Shown piece by piece: positions 1-18,411 of a stretch of DNA of 64,000 nt. The notes under the pieces were generated by a model that made no database searches, had not been told where the DNA came from, and saw only the letters and a list, made by a program, of their open reading frames with translations. Location of the stretch: positions 682,001 through 746,000 of the forward strand of contig JAGFBZ010000906.1 of assembly GCA_018398805.1 (NCBI GenBank), in the 5' to 3' direction. Source of the DNA: Hirundichthys speculiger. Lineage: Eukaryota > Chordata > Actinopteri > Beloniformes > Exocoetidae. Both the position numbers and the translations under genes were made by a program. How positions within the stretch are numbered: position 1 is the stretch's first letter; the number at the start of each line of letters is the position of its first letter.

Positions 1-1421
1 CAAGTGCTTTGCTGGCCCAGCCAGCCACAATGGCCTGATTCATGAGCATCTGGTTCTCATTTGGACTATGGCTGCAGACGCCAGCGGAACAAGACCCATC
101 TTGCCTGGACTTCCAATACACAGCTGCACGACAACAGCAGCAGTTTCGCAAAAATCTTTTCCACTGACCTATTTCTTTCTCTCCCCCTTTTTTTTTTTTT
201 TTTTTTGGAACAAGGAAAAGATCTGCCCATAGCAAAGATGAAGGTGATCATGATAAAGTGAAAAACAGAATAAAACTCAAAAACATGAATAGTGCACATA
301 CACAGCGCATTCCCAAAAAGTCATTAGTCACGATGACAAATAAGACAAATTTCAGCTGACAGACAGTCAAGGAGTTAGTGGATAGGATTCCTGTAAATCA
401 GTCTGTTAAATGTCCATTTGCTCTCAAAACAGAACATTGTAATAAAAAAGCAAAGATAAAACAGAAGACACACGTCTGTTGCGTTGCTGTGCCCTAAATC
501 ACCATAATAAGTATAAGTATCGTTGTTTGGCCATGTCTATGCTCAAGTGAGGTCAATGGATGTTGCTCATGATGTATGTGTTGGTCATTGCTGATTTGCA
601 TCTTTATAAGGAACAGAAGGGGCAGCAGAGAGCAGGGGACCGACACCCATCCAGCACAGCTTTTTCTGTTAACCTCTCAATCAACTGCTTTGCTCTCATC
701 AGTAAATGTGAAGGGTTAACGGGTTAAAATAGATGATAAGGATGATTGTAGTTAAGCTTAGACGTAGCAAAATAAATGGCTAGGGTTACAAAAATATATA
801 TGGTTAATGCTTCAATGTCCCAATGTTCATGGGTCAGGGTAAAATCTCGAGATCGCTGTTCTGGACAAAACAGATACATGGATGTATAAAACCTTCAATT
901 TAAACCTCCACTTCTTTTCTCTTCGAATCACTAGAAAAATAAAAAACAACACATTGTGCTGCTCATGGGGCTGGTAAGAAAAAGACTCATCAAACACGGT
1001 AAGACATGACATTTCCGATTTTTGAATGGGTTTTCTGTTCTTTCTAGATTACGTTAACTTTGAGTATTAATATTGATGTACTGCTGAGACTCAACTGCTC
1101 TTTAAATAGATGGTACATTCATGTCACATAATCCATGTTGTCATCAAAGTTCTGAATTAATAAAGATCATCAAACATTACAATTCTGGTCTTTAAAGACC
1201 TCACATTTTCAGTTTAAGTGTACTTATTAAAGGGGTTATAGATCTCATTCAGTTTTTTTGGATAAATAAGTCAACTTAATGACACGCTGACCTGAAGCAC
1301 CTTTGATATAAATTCCCGTACGTACAAAGCAGTCTGCTAGCTGTTCAGTGGCTGGCTGCTGGGTTATGTACAGAGGTTTTTCATTCTGTTGTCATCAGCT
1401 CTTCTGTAGGGGAAACTGCAT

Positions 1422-1436
1422 CCACTAGATGGCAGC
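1422..1436 (+). promoter_or_regulatory. CTCF-like motif
   Basis: CCACTAGATGGCAGC fits the vertebrate CTCF core (CCASYAGRKGGCRSY) on the plus strand. It lies in mmp2 intron 9. A single motif match does not prove binding. Confidence 0.4.
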
Positions 1437-2561
1437 ACCAGTTGAAACTGGTTGTTACTGCACTTGGGGCTTTTGCATGTCATGTCAACTTCCTGCTTTG
1501 AAGCGACTATGGAAACTCCAAACCGACTCATTTGAGACGAGGGTAAAGGACCTCACGAGAAATTCCAGGCAACGTTCCCGTCAATTTGACAAGAAACAGA
1601 TCAACCTTCCTACTTTGCTTGGAATAACTGCAGGAAGCCATAGCGGAGAAAATACACGTGTCTGCAAAACCCCGGATGAATGTGAGTTCTGCCCCTTTAC
1701 TCGATATTCCATGTCGTCTGGTTGCCCCTAAAATATCATTTCACTTGGAGTCAGAATTGTTTAGTTTGACAGAAAACCAGTGCATGTATGGATGAGATCC
1801 AACATCCTGATCCATATTTAAATCATTGTTTTAAAAAAATAAATAAATAAATCACCCTCCCAAATGATCAAATCACCATGTTCACAAAGTAACAGCTGTA
1901 ATAAGTTCAGCAAATAGGGCTTAATATTGACTGTTCTTCATTGAACAGTCTGTCGGCATCCTGCTGCTGGCAAATCAAAAAGGGCAGAATTATTTTTTTT
2001 CTTTTTTACAGCTTTGGATACATACTGTGGATTGCAAAGATCCCGTCTTTGCTACATGCTTGAATAAAAGTACATGAGCCCACTTGCAGTGAACCTAATT
2101 AGCAGGTTGTTTCTGTAAGTGAGACTTTGTAATTGCCTTTCTCTTAAGCCCCTAGACAGACAGACACAGTTTTATGCTGAGCTCAGGGACTGCTGCAGGC
2201 ATTACTCACTGCCCCGTGTTACGATTTGTCCTACATCTTGCACATGCTGATTTGGCAGAACGACAGATTCCACTTTCACAATGGAAGAGTCGATTGAGCT
2301 TCAGCCCTCAGAGCCAGAAAAGCAACGACAGTCTTGTTGCGAAGCTATAAAACATTGCTTCCATGGAAGCTGGGCAGCGTGCAAAAAACTGACAGGCAAC
2401 TCATTAAGTCGGATTACCAGGAGTAAATTTTACAGGTCTGAAGCTTTTGGCGCTTGCTGTACGCTAAACGCATGTCACAGCCCCGTTTTAATTTCTCCCG
2501 ATGATCAGTTCACTTCTCAGTCTCTCGGTGCTTGGTCACTTTTTAAACAAATACTTAAAAT

Positions 2562-3802
2562 TAGGGATGCACGATAATTATCGACCCGATAATTATCGAC
2601 CCGATAACTATCGGGCCGATGACAGGAATTTATGACGTCATCCCAATAAGTCCGATATCATGACGAATAGCCCCGATAACATATATATATTTTAGTTAAC
2701 ACGGCAGTGCCTCGCTCCCTCTGAGCCTTGAATGACTCGCAGTGAATGTTGTGTTCAAGTGACATCGGCATAATCAGAAACTGATTTCTCACTAAGGAAA
2801 ATCAAGAATACCCCCTCATGCCAGAAAACAACTTGTTAACTCGATCATCATTTTGGTAGTTGCTGACTTGAATTGATATTCGCGGTGTTTTCCCACATGT
2901 TACACATAAACAATAGAAAAAATAGAAAAGGCTGAAAGAACGATGAGCAAACGAGGGAAAGGAGGAATTTACGTTACACCTGGAATGCAGCATGCAGTTC
3001 AGTGAGCTGATAAAAACAAACGAACATGGCAGCGATTATATGAAACTTCGTTTAAGTTTCAGAAGAAGATAGTTAGCTGGTTATTTGTGACAAATGCTCC
3101 AAGCAAAGGAGGGAAAAACAGCACAAGCTTGAATACGTTAAATCCGATCAGCCATCTGAAACATAACCATCGCTTCCAAGGAGTTTTGAAATCGGGCTAA
3201 CGTGAGCTAACGTGAGCTAACGTCAGCAAGCCAGCAGTAAGTCAACCCCTCCCCTCTCCTCTCCGCTCCTTGCCATCATCTCTCTCATCTAAAGCTTCCA
3301 TGAGATTAAAAAAAAAAACAAACTACTGAACCTCATTTACTTTAATTAAAATGCATTTATTTGAATGGAACCACAAGCCAAAATCCTTTAAAAGTAATTT
3401 CTTTGTTACTATGGAGTGCACTTTTTCAGTTTATTCACACAGACAAGTCTAACTTGTGTCAGTACATTATGCACTGTGCATTATTTTTTATTGTCATTAA
3501 GGAAGGCATTTTTTCAGTTTGTAATTCTGATACATGTATTTTCATCAGTTCAATGAGCCTTTATTTTATATATCAGTCAGTAATGCACCTTATTTAAGTT
3601 GATGTGAGATATCAAATAGGTTTGTTTAATAGCTTTACGAAAATGTCTGAGAGTCAAAACTGTTTTTGGTTTTGATGTATATAGTAGTAGTATTGATGTA
3701 ATGATCTTAGGTATATGTGTGTGTTATCGGTATCGACCTTTAGGAGCTGAAAGTTATTGGTTATCGGTATTGGTTTTAAAAAACAGTTATCGTGCATCCC
3801 TA
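2562..3802 (+). mobile_element. hAT-type transposon with BED-finger relic
   Basis: The element starts TAGGGATGCACGATAA and ends with the inverted copy TTATCGTGCATCCCTA. It is flanked by a perfect 8-bp TSD, CTTAAAAT, at 2554-2561 and 3803-3810, as expected for hAT. Inside, a decayed BED zinc finger can be read on the plus strand: a CDKC motif at 3086-3097 and, after a one-base frame shift, NPISHLKHNH with the histidines at 3153-3170. A stop follows soon after. At 1241 bp it is much shorter than an autonomous hAT (about 3 kb), so it is a dead or non-autonomous copy. Confidence 0.88.
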
Positions 3803-4895
3803 CTTAAAATGTATGTCATGTCACATTCAAAATGGTTTGTAAAAGATCACGTGGTGCCTTGCATGTTTGCATGACTGAGCATTAAACAAAGAAGTCTCAA
3901 TCTAAAATATAGAAACTGTACGTGCAACTGTGCGCTTTTCCTCACTGGACCTATGCAAGTTTACAAGAGCTTAAACATCTGCAGAACAGGTCCAGCTGTA
4001 AATAACCACAGCAGGACCAGCACCGTAGGTCAAATAAGGAATAAAATGACTAGAAAGGCTGCTGATATTCTGCAGAATTTAGATGACATGCTTGCATTTG
4101 TGCGTCAGCATTAGTGCGACAGGACAGCAGCTGCCCGTCTGTCTAATTATTTAGCCCGAGAAAACTCTGAAGACACTCAAGTTTCGGCTCAGCTTGATTT
4201 CCAGCGACCGGGCCAAAAGCTTCACGGTCTGCACAGCGCTCGCTGGCGCTCCTGCGCCGCTCTGCCGCGCAGTGCAAATGTGGGGAGTCGCAGCCAGGTG
4301 AAAAGCGGCTCTGCATGAAAGCAGGAGTCGCGGGGAAGGCTGTGGTTTATTTGTCCCAGTTTCCAGCTCAAAGCTCTCAGTGAGGTAAACTGAGCTAGCT
4401 GAAAGCCTACACTCTGCGGTCGGAAGGTCTGCGGGCCTGTTTCCTTTGGACCCGTCTTCAAAATGGCTGTGAGAGATATACAACTATTTTAAGCCTGAAA
4501 ATGACTGAGAGTTGAAGTTTCAAAATGGCTGCGTAACTGTTTTCCACATATCTGTTTGTCTTCTATCAGCCCCTGCTCAACCTCATTATTGTTTCTCTGT
4601 GGTAATATGTTTCCAGAAAATGTTAACGTTTCTGATAAAAATGTTGAAATTACAGCTGACTCACAAAGACTGTTGACCGAACTGAAAGGCCGCATGAATC
4701 ACCTCCTCTAAACACGCTCAGCCATATAAACCTTACAAGACTTTGGATCCCGTGGCGCCGGTGGAGAAGAGGACCGTCGACTGCGTCCAAGAGTGATGAC
4801 TATTTTGGTTGTCACTGAACGAGGGGAGGAATAGTTTGCTTCCTCCTCCTACTAACCATCGCATCAACTCAAACCACAGGACTTCAGTGGTTAAA

Positions 4896-4923
4896 ACATG
4901 ATGGTTTAACCAAACCATCATGT
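4896..4923. repeat. Perfect 12-bp-arm hairpin
   Basis: ACATGATGGTTT is followed by a 4-base loop and its exact reverse complement AAACCATCATGT. It is in mmp2 intron 9. The function is unknown and it may be the core of an old MITE. Confidence 0.5.
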
Positions 4924-5204
4924 CAGGCTGATCGTTGTTTCTGTGAGAGCTACAATGAAATAAAATCGCTCCAAGCTGCCTCATTTCATTTACACATAAT
5001 GATGAAGCTAAAAAGTAGGCTAGTGGGTTTGATTGGCGCTCGTTCCTGCGGCTCACAGACAGGAAATTCAACCAGATTTTGGTGGCGAAAGCAAAGTTAT
5101 GAGGAGTGAACAAACAGCCTTCACATCACATGTCAGATTCCAGAAACATTAAAGACATTAAAGCTTGTATATTCAAGCAACCATGCCATATATATATACA
5201 TTTG

Positions 5205-5815
5205 CAGTGGTACCTCTACTTACGAAATGAATTGGTTAATTGGTAAGTATTTCGTAACCTGAAACTTTCGTAAGTAGAGAAGCGTTTTCCATGTAAATGC
5301 CCTCATCCGTTCCAAGTCCGTACAGAAATTTTTATAAATTATAAATAATACATGAAATGACATAAAAATCTGTAAGAAATACATGTTAGTACTAGAAAAG
5401 CACTGGAAGAGCGCAGACTTCCACCGAGCGCAACAATTATTGAACATTTGAAAGTGATCCAGAATCCAGGATTTCTTCCGATAACACCCAAAATGGCGGA
5501 GGTAAAATTATTAGTTTACCTGGGTTACGCTCATACAGACAAGGGGCCCTCCTAGCCAATGGGATGCCAGGAAGATGCTAAGCGATAGCTAATGGCAGAG
5601 CAGCTCGGATGCACCGCTTTGAAACTGAGATACAGAACCGACAAGTATGTTTACGTTCGGTAAACTCTGGGAGCTCCGAGTAGCAGCGCGTACTGTATTT
5701 TTTCCTTTTGTATCCTGAAATGTATTTCATAACTAGAGGCAATATTTTCCCGTTAAGGCATTTCGTAACCTGAAAATTTCGTATGTAGAGCCGTTCGTAA
5801 GTAGAGGTACCACTG
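5205..5815. mobile_element. pogo/Tigger-like MITE, copy 1
   Basis: Terminal inverted repeats CAGTGGTACCTCTACTTACG and its complement bound a 611-bp element with no transposase ORF. The right flank is TA, while the left TA has mutated to TG. The same ends are found at 9909-10922, 51516-52104 and, truncated, 32408-32495. It lies 97 bases beyond the mmp2 exon 9 donor. The family call rests on TA targets and CAGTGG-type ends. Confidence 0.8.
5391..5506 (-). repeat. Fragment of a CCTCCGCC-type repeat inside MITE copy 1
   Basis: About 115 bp, from AAAAGCACTGGAAGAGCGCA to GGCGGAGG, matches parts of 10408-10626 and, on the other strand, 32942-33320. MITE copy 3 (51516-52104) lacks the fragment, so it is a secondary insertion. 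Confidence 0.65.
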
Positions 5816-5911
5816 TATATATATATTTAAAGGATTATACATGGCTCATTCCTTGTTTAGTCTCGTTCTAAAAGATGTAAACTTGCCCACGTCCTGTCCA
5901 AACATCATTAC

Positions 5912-12633
<6,722 letters not shown>

Positions 12634-12935
12634 TTTCCTCCGGTTAAAGGCCTGTCTCGATGCGGAATGCAGTTGCGTCTGAGTTGCGCTCCTTCTCAGC
12701 TTTTTGTTGCCTCTGCGGGATTTTTTTTTTTCTTCCTCTCTCCCTCCTTTACGGGACGTCCCGCGTTTCTCCCCTAAGAACTTTCTCAGTTTTGCTTGCT
12801 CTTGCACTTTTCTTTTTTTTTTTTTTTTCCCCTGCGCAGTCTCTCTCCAGACTCAGAAAGAGGAGCCGGGATCTTGTGCAACAGCGCTTATAGCTCCCAC
12901 TCAGCCCCGTCCTCCCAAAACCAGCCAATGAGTGC
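12634..12935 (-). promoter_or_regulatory. mmp2: mmp2 candidate promoter and 5' UTR
   Basis: Reading on the minus strand there is an inverted CCAAT box at 12925-12929, a GGGGCTGAGTGGG GC-type box just downstream, then CTATAAGC with TATAAG at 12887-12892. A start of transcription about 30 bases further (near 12860) would give a 5' UTR of roughly 225 bases holding a 20-base homopolymer run (12811-12829). The motifs are seen; the transcription start is inferred. Confidence 0.5.
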
Positions 12936-13607
12936 AGAAAAAAACACATTTGAACCCTGTGAAGAGGGACAGGATTCATGTTGGAGCTTAAACAGCACAA
13001 GCGAAAACAACCGCGCAAGTTTGTACAAGTTACAATAAATACAATTAAAATATTTTTTTTTTTAAAGTTGTGTATATGAGACTCTTGCATTAACCATCAA
13101 TATATATATGCAGACAAAAAAAAATCAGCTGTGCACCTTTCAACACACATTTTAAACCCCCCAGTTTACAATAAGTGGGCGTTGCCATGGCAGCATCCCC
13201 GCACATCTGTCATCTGTTTGTTTGAGTAGATCCAAATCCATCTAGAATACTTCCCCCCCCCAGCATGTGGGAACCGTTTCACAAAAGCGAAAATGGATTT
13301 ATTGCATTTCATGAACACGTCTTGAAAGGCGACACAGCGACACCCAGGTGCGAGCAGAGGATGCATACCTGCATGTCCCCACTTTCCCGGCAGAGGAAGA
13401 GGACATTTAATTGCACGGTCTCATGCCGATCGGTTTGGAGTCGCAAACCAGCCGAACCGGAAGTGTCGATAATATGCGATTTAGGATTAAAAATATGGAC
13501 ATCCCAGTCGGGATTCAAACCTGAAACCTGGAACCCGCGGAGACGGTAAAGCCGAACATAAATGACGAGTCAGGAAAAAAGAAGCAGCCCAGCAGTTGTG
13601 CTGTGTT

Positions 13608-13623
13608 GACATCTGGTGGCAGG
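13608..13623 (-). promoter_or_regulatory. CTCF-like motif (weaker)
   Basis: The minus strand reads CCTGCCACCAGATGTC. The CCACCAG half is canonical and the 3' half deviates. It lies about 350 bp from the stronger site at 13954-13968, in the same orientation. Confidence 0.3.
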
Positions 13624-13953
13624 ATGTAAAAACTGGCCTCAAGATGTGAGCATTTAAGCAGAATGACGGGAACAATGACTTATTATTATATTGTTTTTTA
13701 AAGATACAAATTGATGAAAAAAAAAGGAAATTTAACTGAATACACATAAGCATGAAAAACCAATCACAAAAAGATTATTTTTTTGGAGCTTCTATGCTCG
13801 TGAGTATTTATTTTCTCTTTAATTAATAACATGTGTTGCAGAAAATATGGAAACTAGGCTTTACAGTGTGTTTCATCGCGGATATGGATTCATACTTCTT
13901 GTCACGATTCACCTGCAGCCTGTTGAACCAGGTGCTTTGGGCTCGTCGGTTTT

Positions 13954-13968
13954 GCTGCCCTCTGGTGG
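13954..13968 (-). promoter_or_regulatory. Strong CTCF motif upstream of mmp2
   Basis: The minus strand reads CCACCAGAGGGCAGC, a textbook CTCF core. It is about 1.1 kb upstream of the inferred mmp2 promoter. The orientation opposes the intronic motif at 1422-1436. Confidence 0.6.
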
Positions 13969-14575
13969 CTGATTTACGCATCGCACCGCAGTCTTACTTG
14001 TGGTCTTTGGAGTCAGTCTCATTTACGGAGCTTCAGTCTGCAGCATAAATTCGGGATTTACTTTAACTCTCTTTGACATCTTTTGTTTCCACTCTCATAA
14101 TTGATAACTCTGAACAACATATGAGAGCAGACTTTAAAAGAGAGAGCTAAAGTACTTTATTTTTATGTTTTTTTTTTTCAAAGAGATCTGACAGATGGAT
14201 AGCTCACAAACAGGATTTTGTGGTATATCTTGCAAAGTAATTTCCCTTCCCTTTAGCCGGAGCACAGTTAATTTTTCATGGCTGGGCCTGCTGTCGGTGG
14301 TTGCAGAGTGAATTTAACATCCATTTGCCTACAATATCCAGAGCCTGTCACTTTGGAGCAGGAGCATCTCCTCTAACTGACAGACTCGCGGTGATCTCTT
14401 GCAGAACTGGAGAGCAGAATGGCTACCTATTAAATGTACATGGGCCTGCCACTCCAAGTAGAAAACGCTGAGAAGTGAAAAGCTGAGCCGCAGCTGCAGT
14501 AATTGAACGCCTTTGTGCATACGAATGCAATTTTTGCAGGCAGAAGTGGCACAAAGATACTGAGATGATAACATT

Positions 14576-14593
14576 CAATTTGCATGCAAATTG
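14576..14593. promoter_or_regulatory. Palindromic double POU octamer
   Basis: CAATTTGCATGCAAATTG is a perfect 18-bp palindrome made of two overlapping octamers, ATTTGCAT and ATGCAAAT, on opposite strands. POU-family proteins bind the octamer, and such overlap suits a dimer. Occupancy is unknown. Confidence 0.45.
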
Positions 14594-16948
14594 TTTTCTT
14601 CGTTCTAAGTGTGTGCATCTTAATGAAAATATTTTTGCCTTCGAAAATGAATAAGGGTTACTGGCGATTGTGGGTGCGTGATTTAAACACAGTCACGGTG
14701 TTGTGGAATGCTTTACACTGGCACCGCTGATTGGTACCTCGGTGTTTACATTACCGCTACTAAACCACACATGTTGCCTTCGTTGATATCAATTCCTATT
14801 GATAATTACTTTATTAATATTCATTAATTCTACAAGTTTCCTCTTGTGCTGCAAAAACAAGTTAATGCAAAGCTGCAATATGTCTGCGCTGGTCCTACAT
14901 CATACGAACTCATGTCATTAATTATGAGGATGAGCAGCTCCCTGCAGCGTGCCAGTGAGGCCTTCGCTGGCATTGCTGGACAGGAAGGCCCAGCTGTGTC
15001 ATGGCCGTCCAGCTGGCTCCAGAACCTCAAGCCAACTGACTGACCCCGGTCCAGCTGAACAGACCGCAGCCCTCGATGCCACCCTCCATCCCCTCACCCT
15101 GGAACTTCTGGCTCTTTCAAGCGGCCCTGACAGACTCTCAGATTGGTCATCAAACCAGACTGGCGAGAGCTGAGGTCGTGAACGACAAGTGCTGCCCGAC
15201 CCAAAGATGTTCGGTGTGTTTGAGCATCGCGCTGTTTCATCCGAGCCAATCCGCGGAACGCACAGTCAGCCCGGGCGCGTAGTTAATACTGACACTGAGT
15301 GGTTTTGAATCAGTCTATCGGCATTGTTTGTTTTACTGCTTTGCAGGAGTAATTAAGCAATGGTTGCTGAGTTAATGAATGCAGCGACAACCCTGTCAAT
15401 AAATCTGTTTCAAGATAACTTAATTTGGCTAAGCACTGTGTTACAGAATGCTGTGACACATATTATATCACTCAGATTGAAACATTCTGATGATGAATTA
15501 TTGAACATAAATCCATTATCTTGAGCATATTTTATTTATGAACGCACCAAGACACTGGAGGACTTTAACACTGCGGGGGTAATTATTGTTCCACACTCTG
15601 TCACCACTCAACTCTTAGATGCAACTGCCAGAGTAAACTGCAATGAATCAAAGAATCGCGGGTTATGATTGACACTTTGTGCGTGCGCGAGGCCCAAAGC
15701 GACATTAGCTGAATTGCTTTATTTAATGCTTTCTCCCTCATTCTGTTTCTCTTTTAGCACGCCTTGTAAACACTGATGCAATAATGCATTCCATTATACG
15801 GAGGAGAGGGGAGGAGTGTCTCGCGTGGCTCCTCTCCATCTCAATAATAGGTCAACAGCTGTATTTGAAAAATTAATCACATTCTTGGCAGTTGCAAAGG
15901 TTAGATGCGACTCTGAGATGCAATATTGGAAGCTAAGATCAGCGGCAAGTCTCGGCGGAGATGGGGAAGACTCGCCTTTGATGAGTACAGCATGTAAATG
16001 ATTTGTGTGTGTTTATGGGACACGGGGCTGGCCCTGCCTCGCTCCAGCACAGCAGCGCCGGCTCCGCTCGGTGGCGGAGGCTGGCAGCAGCAGATGGAAA
16101 TGAGCAAAGAGAGGAGGGTTGACCCCGCTGCAGCACTCCGCAATTTGTTTTCTCTTTCAGCAAAACGCTCGACTTTCTCTTCCTCCTCTCCGAAGCTAAA
16201 TCTGTTGCATCGCACGGCGACACGCCCGCGGATCCGTTTAAACGTCAGAGAGATTTCCAGAAAGCACGCGCCATGTACAAGTTTAAATTTGAGCTGTGAG
16301 TTTTCTCACACCGGCCCACAAAATAATATGAAGTACCGTATTTTCCGGAGTATAAGTCGCTCCGGAGTATAAGTCGCACTAGGCTAAAAATGTATAATTA
16401 GGTAGAAAAAACAAACATAAGTCGCACTGGAGTATAAGTCGGATTTTTGCGGGTAATTTATTTTACAAACTACTTGACCAAAAACAGACATTACATCATC
16501 TTGGAAGGCAAGTTTTAACATTAATAAAAGAATAGAGAACAGGCTGAAAAGGTGTAAGATATGCTAACACAATGAAAGGTTAATTAGCCACACAAAAAAA
16601 TAAACGTTACCAGAAAAGGTGTCCGGTCATGGGCGTAACCACGCATTCTTTGGGGGGGGTCGTATCCCCCTCAATACTGGGAAAATACCAATCTGTCCCC
16701 CGTAATATTATGTGTAAATATGTTAAATATTTCCTCCTTTTATGAAATCTGGCTCAACAGTCCGTCTCTTGTTATTTCCGAATATTTACCGATCAATTTA
16801 TTTCCGTTTAAAAGGAACACTCAAGTGTGTGACCTCCCCCTCCCAGTTGTACACTTGGTTGCGCCCATTTAACGGCTCTCGGTTTGAAGCGCCGGCTCCG
16901 ACAGAGGAAACAATAGAGAGCTTTGAATGTGAAAGAAAGGAGGGAGCA

Positions 16949-17002
16949 ATGTCTTTACCCAAAAAGCAGAAAAAACAGGACATACAAAGTTTTTTTCAGA
17001 CA
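16949..17002 (+). pseudogene. Possible first coding exon of a hAT transposase
   Basis: An ATG opens MSLPKKQKKQDIQSFFQT, then a donor-like ACA|GTAAGC. A basic stretch followed by a [DE]xx[SR]FF motif is a common N-terminus of TTF-type and Charlie-like hAT proteins. No further coding exon of the transposase could be read, so the gene is broken or heavily deleted. Confidence 0.35.
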
Positions 17003-17218
17003 GTAAGCAACTAGATAGCTAAAGAGGAGTGATGTTGTCATACTGAGTGTGTTAATTTTTTAAATTAATTTGAAATATTTAACTTGTTAAAAAGGGCTCA
17101 GTTTGTTAGTTGAGCTAGCTAGCTTGAAGTGAAGAGACTGTATCATATGATATGATGTGTCTTCCGTGTGTGCTGCTGTTTTCTCTCTCCGTGTGTATGT
17201 GTAATGCTAGTAATACAA

Positions 17219-17593
17219 GCAGAATATTCAACGTATCAAATTAAAAAGATCCTCAGGGTCAGTTATTGTTCTTCTGGTCCAATAATAATATCTGATCATA
17301 ATGCAGGCAGCACAGAGAGACAGGGAGAGGGATGCTGTAAGGACAGGCCAGACGGGACAGTCTCTGAAAACATGGATGATCAGGTGAGACACTGGAATAC
17401 AAGACTCAACAGGTTGATGACATTTGTTTTAACCTAAGCCTACGTGTCAGCAGTAAATAAAACTAGTAAGAAAAGCAGAATATTCTAAATAAAATTTTCC
17501 GCAGGGTCAGTTATTCTTCTGGTACAATAATAATATCTGGTCATAATGCAGGCAGCACAGAGAGACAGGGAGAGGGATTGTGTAAGGACAGGC
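17219..17593 (+). repeat. Diverged tandem duplication inside the hAT
   Basis: The block from GCAGAATATTC to GGACAGGCCA appears twice, at about 17219-17352 and 17475-17593. Both share CAGGGTCAGTTATT and the GCAGGCAGCACAGAGAGACA word. Each copy has an acceptor-like pyrimidine-AG, and the first also has a CAG|GTGAGA donor after AACATGGATGATCAG, as if an exon had been duplicated. Confidence 0.6.
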
Positions 17594-18398
17594 CACACTA
17601 TTTTTTTTAATGTCAAATGAATAAATCTGTATATACATTCAATTAACATCAATATTTTACATTTAAATCCTTGTACAAATCTATGATTTCATTCACATTA
17701 AACGTTTCAGTGTAAATGTGCAGACATTCATTTTGAGACAAATCAACAACATACAAATTAACTTGGAATTAAAAGTCCATCGTGTGCTATGGACTTTTTG
17801 TTGTTCCAACCACAATATTTACATCAACATGCTTTAGGCATGTAATTTTTCCCTGCTGGAAGCTATCCTATTCGCTACTATCTCAGAGAAATTGCAGACT
17901 ATTCCTTTAAATGTGATTTTAGTTGGTCAATAAATAAAAATCACAGAACTGTGGGAAATGCACTTTTAAAAACATTTTTGGGGAGGGCTCTCATTTGGAC
18001 CCCCCCAATGTCTATACCATGGTTACGCCCTTGTGTCCAGTGTTTACGTAACATGAGCAGTTTTATGTAACTATAGCCTAAAGAACAAAACAAATGTGCC
18101 TTTACTGTAATTAATAACAAGCAATCGTACTCCACATCACTAAATCCATTGAATTATTTAGACTAGCCTCTGCTTCACGTCCCCAACAAGTTTTTCACTA
18201 ACTACAAACTTTCTCTCTGTTGCTGGATTACTGTTTTCAGCTGCAAATTTCATGACTTGCAGCTTGTAGTCTGCAGAATATGATATTCTTTTAGGGGTCA
18301 TTTGTCTGTTCGTTCTCAGTTGTCTTTGTAAGCTAATGTTTACTGTTTCAATTTTTAATTGTTAAGGGAGTAAAAGATATTGGTGAGTAAGTCTAGAG

Positions 18399-18411
18399 TG
18401 CCCTCTTGTGG
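18399..18411 (-). promoter_or_regulatory. CTCF-like motif inside a transposon
   Basis: The minus strand reads CCACAAGAGGGCA, near consensus for the CTCF core. It sits close to the right end of the CCGTATTTTCC element. Confidence 0.35.

Larger units (their letters stand above)
1..5911 (-). other. mmp2: mmp2 intron 9 (partial, runs off the left edge)
   Basis: Non-coding DNA downstream of the exon 9 splice donor. I looked on the minus strand for the rest of the hemopexin domain (four-bladed repeats and the final Cys) and found none, so the remaining exons must lie left of position 1. The stretch holds a poly-T run (about 187-206), an AAAT-rich patch (about 1831-1853), a hAT element, a GC-rich patch around 4190-4345, a short hairpin and a pogo-like MITE, each listed separately. 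The other ORFs here (for example 1429-1731 and 4733-5113) show no recognisable family and are probably chance. Confidence 0.75.
12936..16335. other. mmp2 upstream region, no gene seen
   Basis: No ORF here looks coding. It holds short poly-C and poly-T runs, two CTCF-like motifs and a palindromic POU octamer (listed separately). Around 15290-15420 and 15690-15780 the sequence is unusually rich in homeodomain, SOX and forkhead-like words (TAATTA, ACAATAA, TGTAAACA) with few simple repeats, which is what conserved enhancers look like. That is a guess without an alignment. A moderately CpG-rich patch lies at about 16020-16240. Confidence 0.5.
16628..18033 (+). mobile_element. hAT-type transposon nested in the preceding element
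   Basis: It starts CATGGGCGTAACC and ends GGTTACGCCCTTG, with flanks TGTCCGGT (16620-16627) and TGTCCAGT (18034-18041) matching 7 of 8. It contains one exon-like start (16949-17002) and an internal tandem duplication (about 17219-17352 and 17475-17593). Confidence 0.78.

Noticed and set aside
1429..1731. 100-codon ORF in intron 9
   Set aside because: No domain, no splice structure; probably chance.
2281..2577. 98-codon ORF with a good start context
   Set aside because: It lies antisense in mmp2 intron 9, runs through a TSD into a hAT element, and resembles no family.
3200..3235. Three short GAGCTAACGT repeats as a CRISPR-like array
   Set aside because: The units are about 10 bp with no spacers, inside a hAT element in a vertebrate genome.
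1..5900. Search for mmp2 exons 10-13 (hemopexin)
   Set aside because: No WR/FFxG hemopexin blades or terminal Cys exon could be read on the minus strand, so these exons are taken to be outside the window.
12634..12807. Upstream in-frame extension of mmp2 exon 1
   Set aside because: The extension is Lys/Arg/Ser-rich and would bury the signal peptide; the start at 12633 fits the family.
13505..13530. tRNA-like B box (GGTTTGAATCCC on the minus strand)
   Set aside because: No A box or cloverleaf at the right spacing, so not called a tRNA or SINE.
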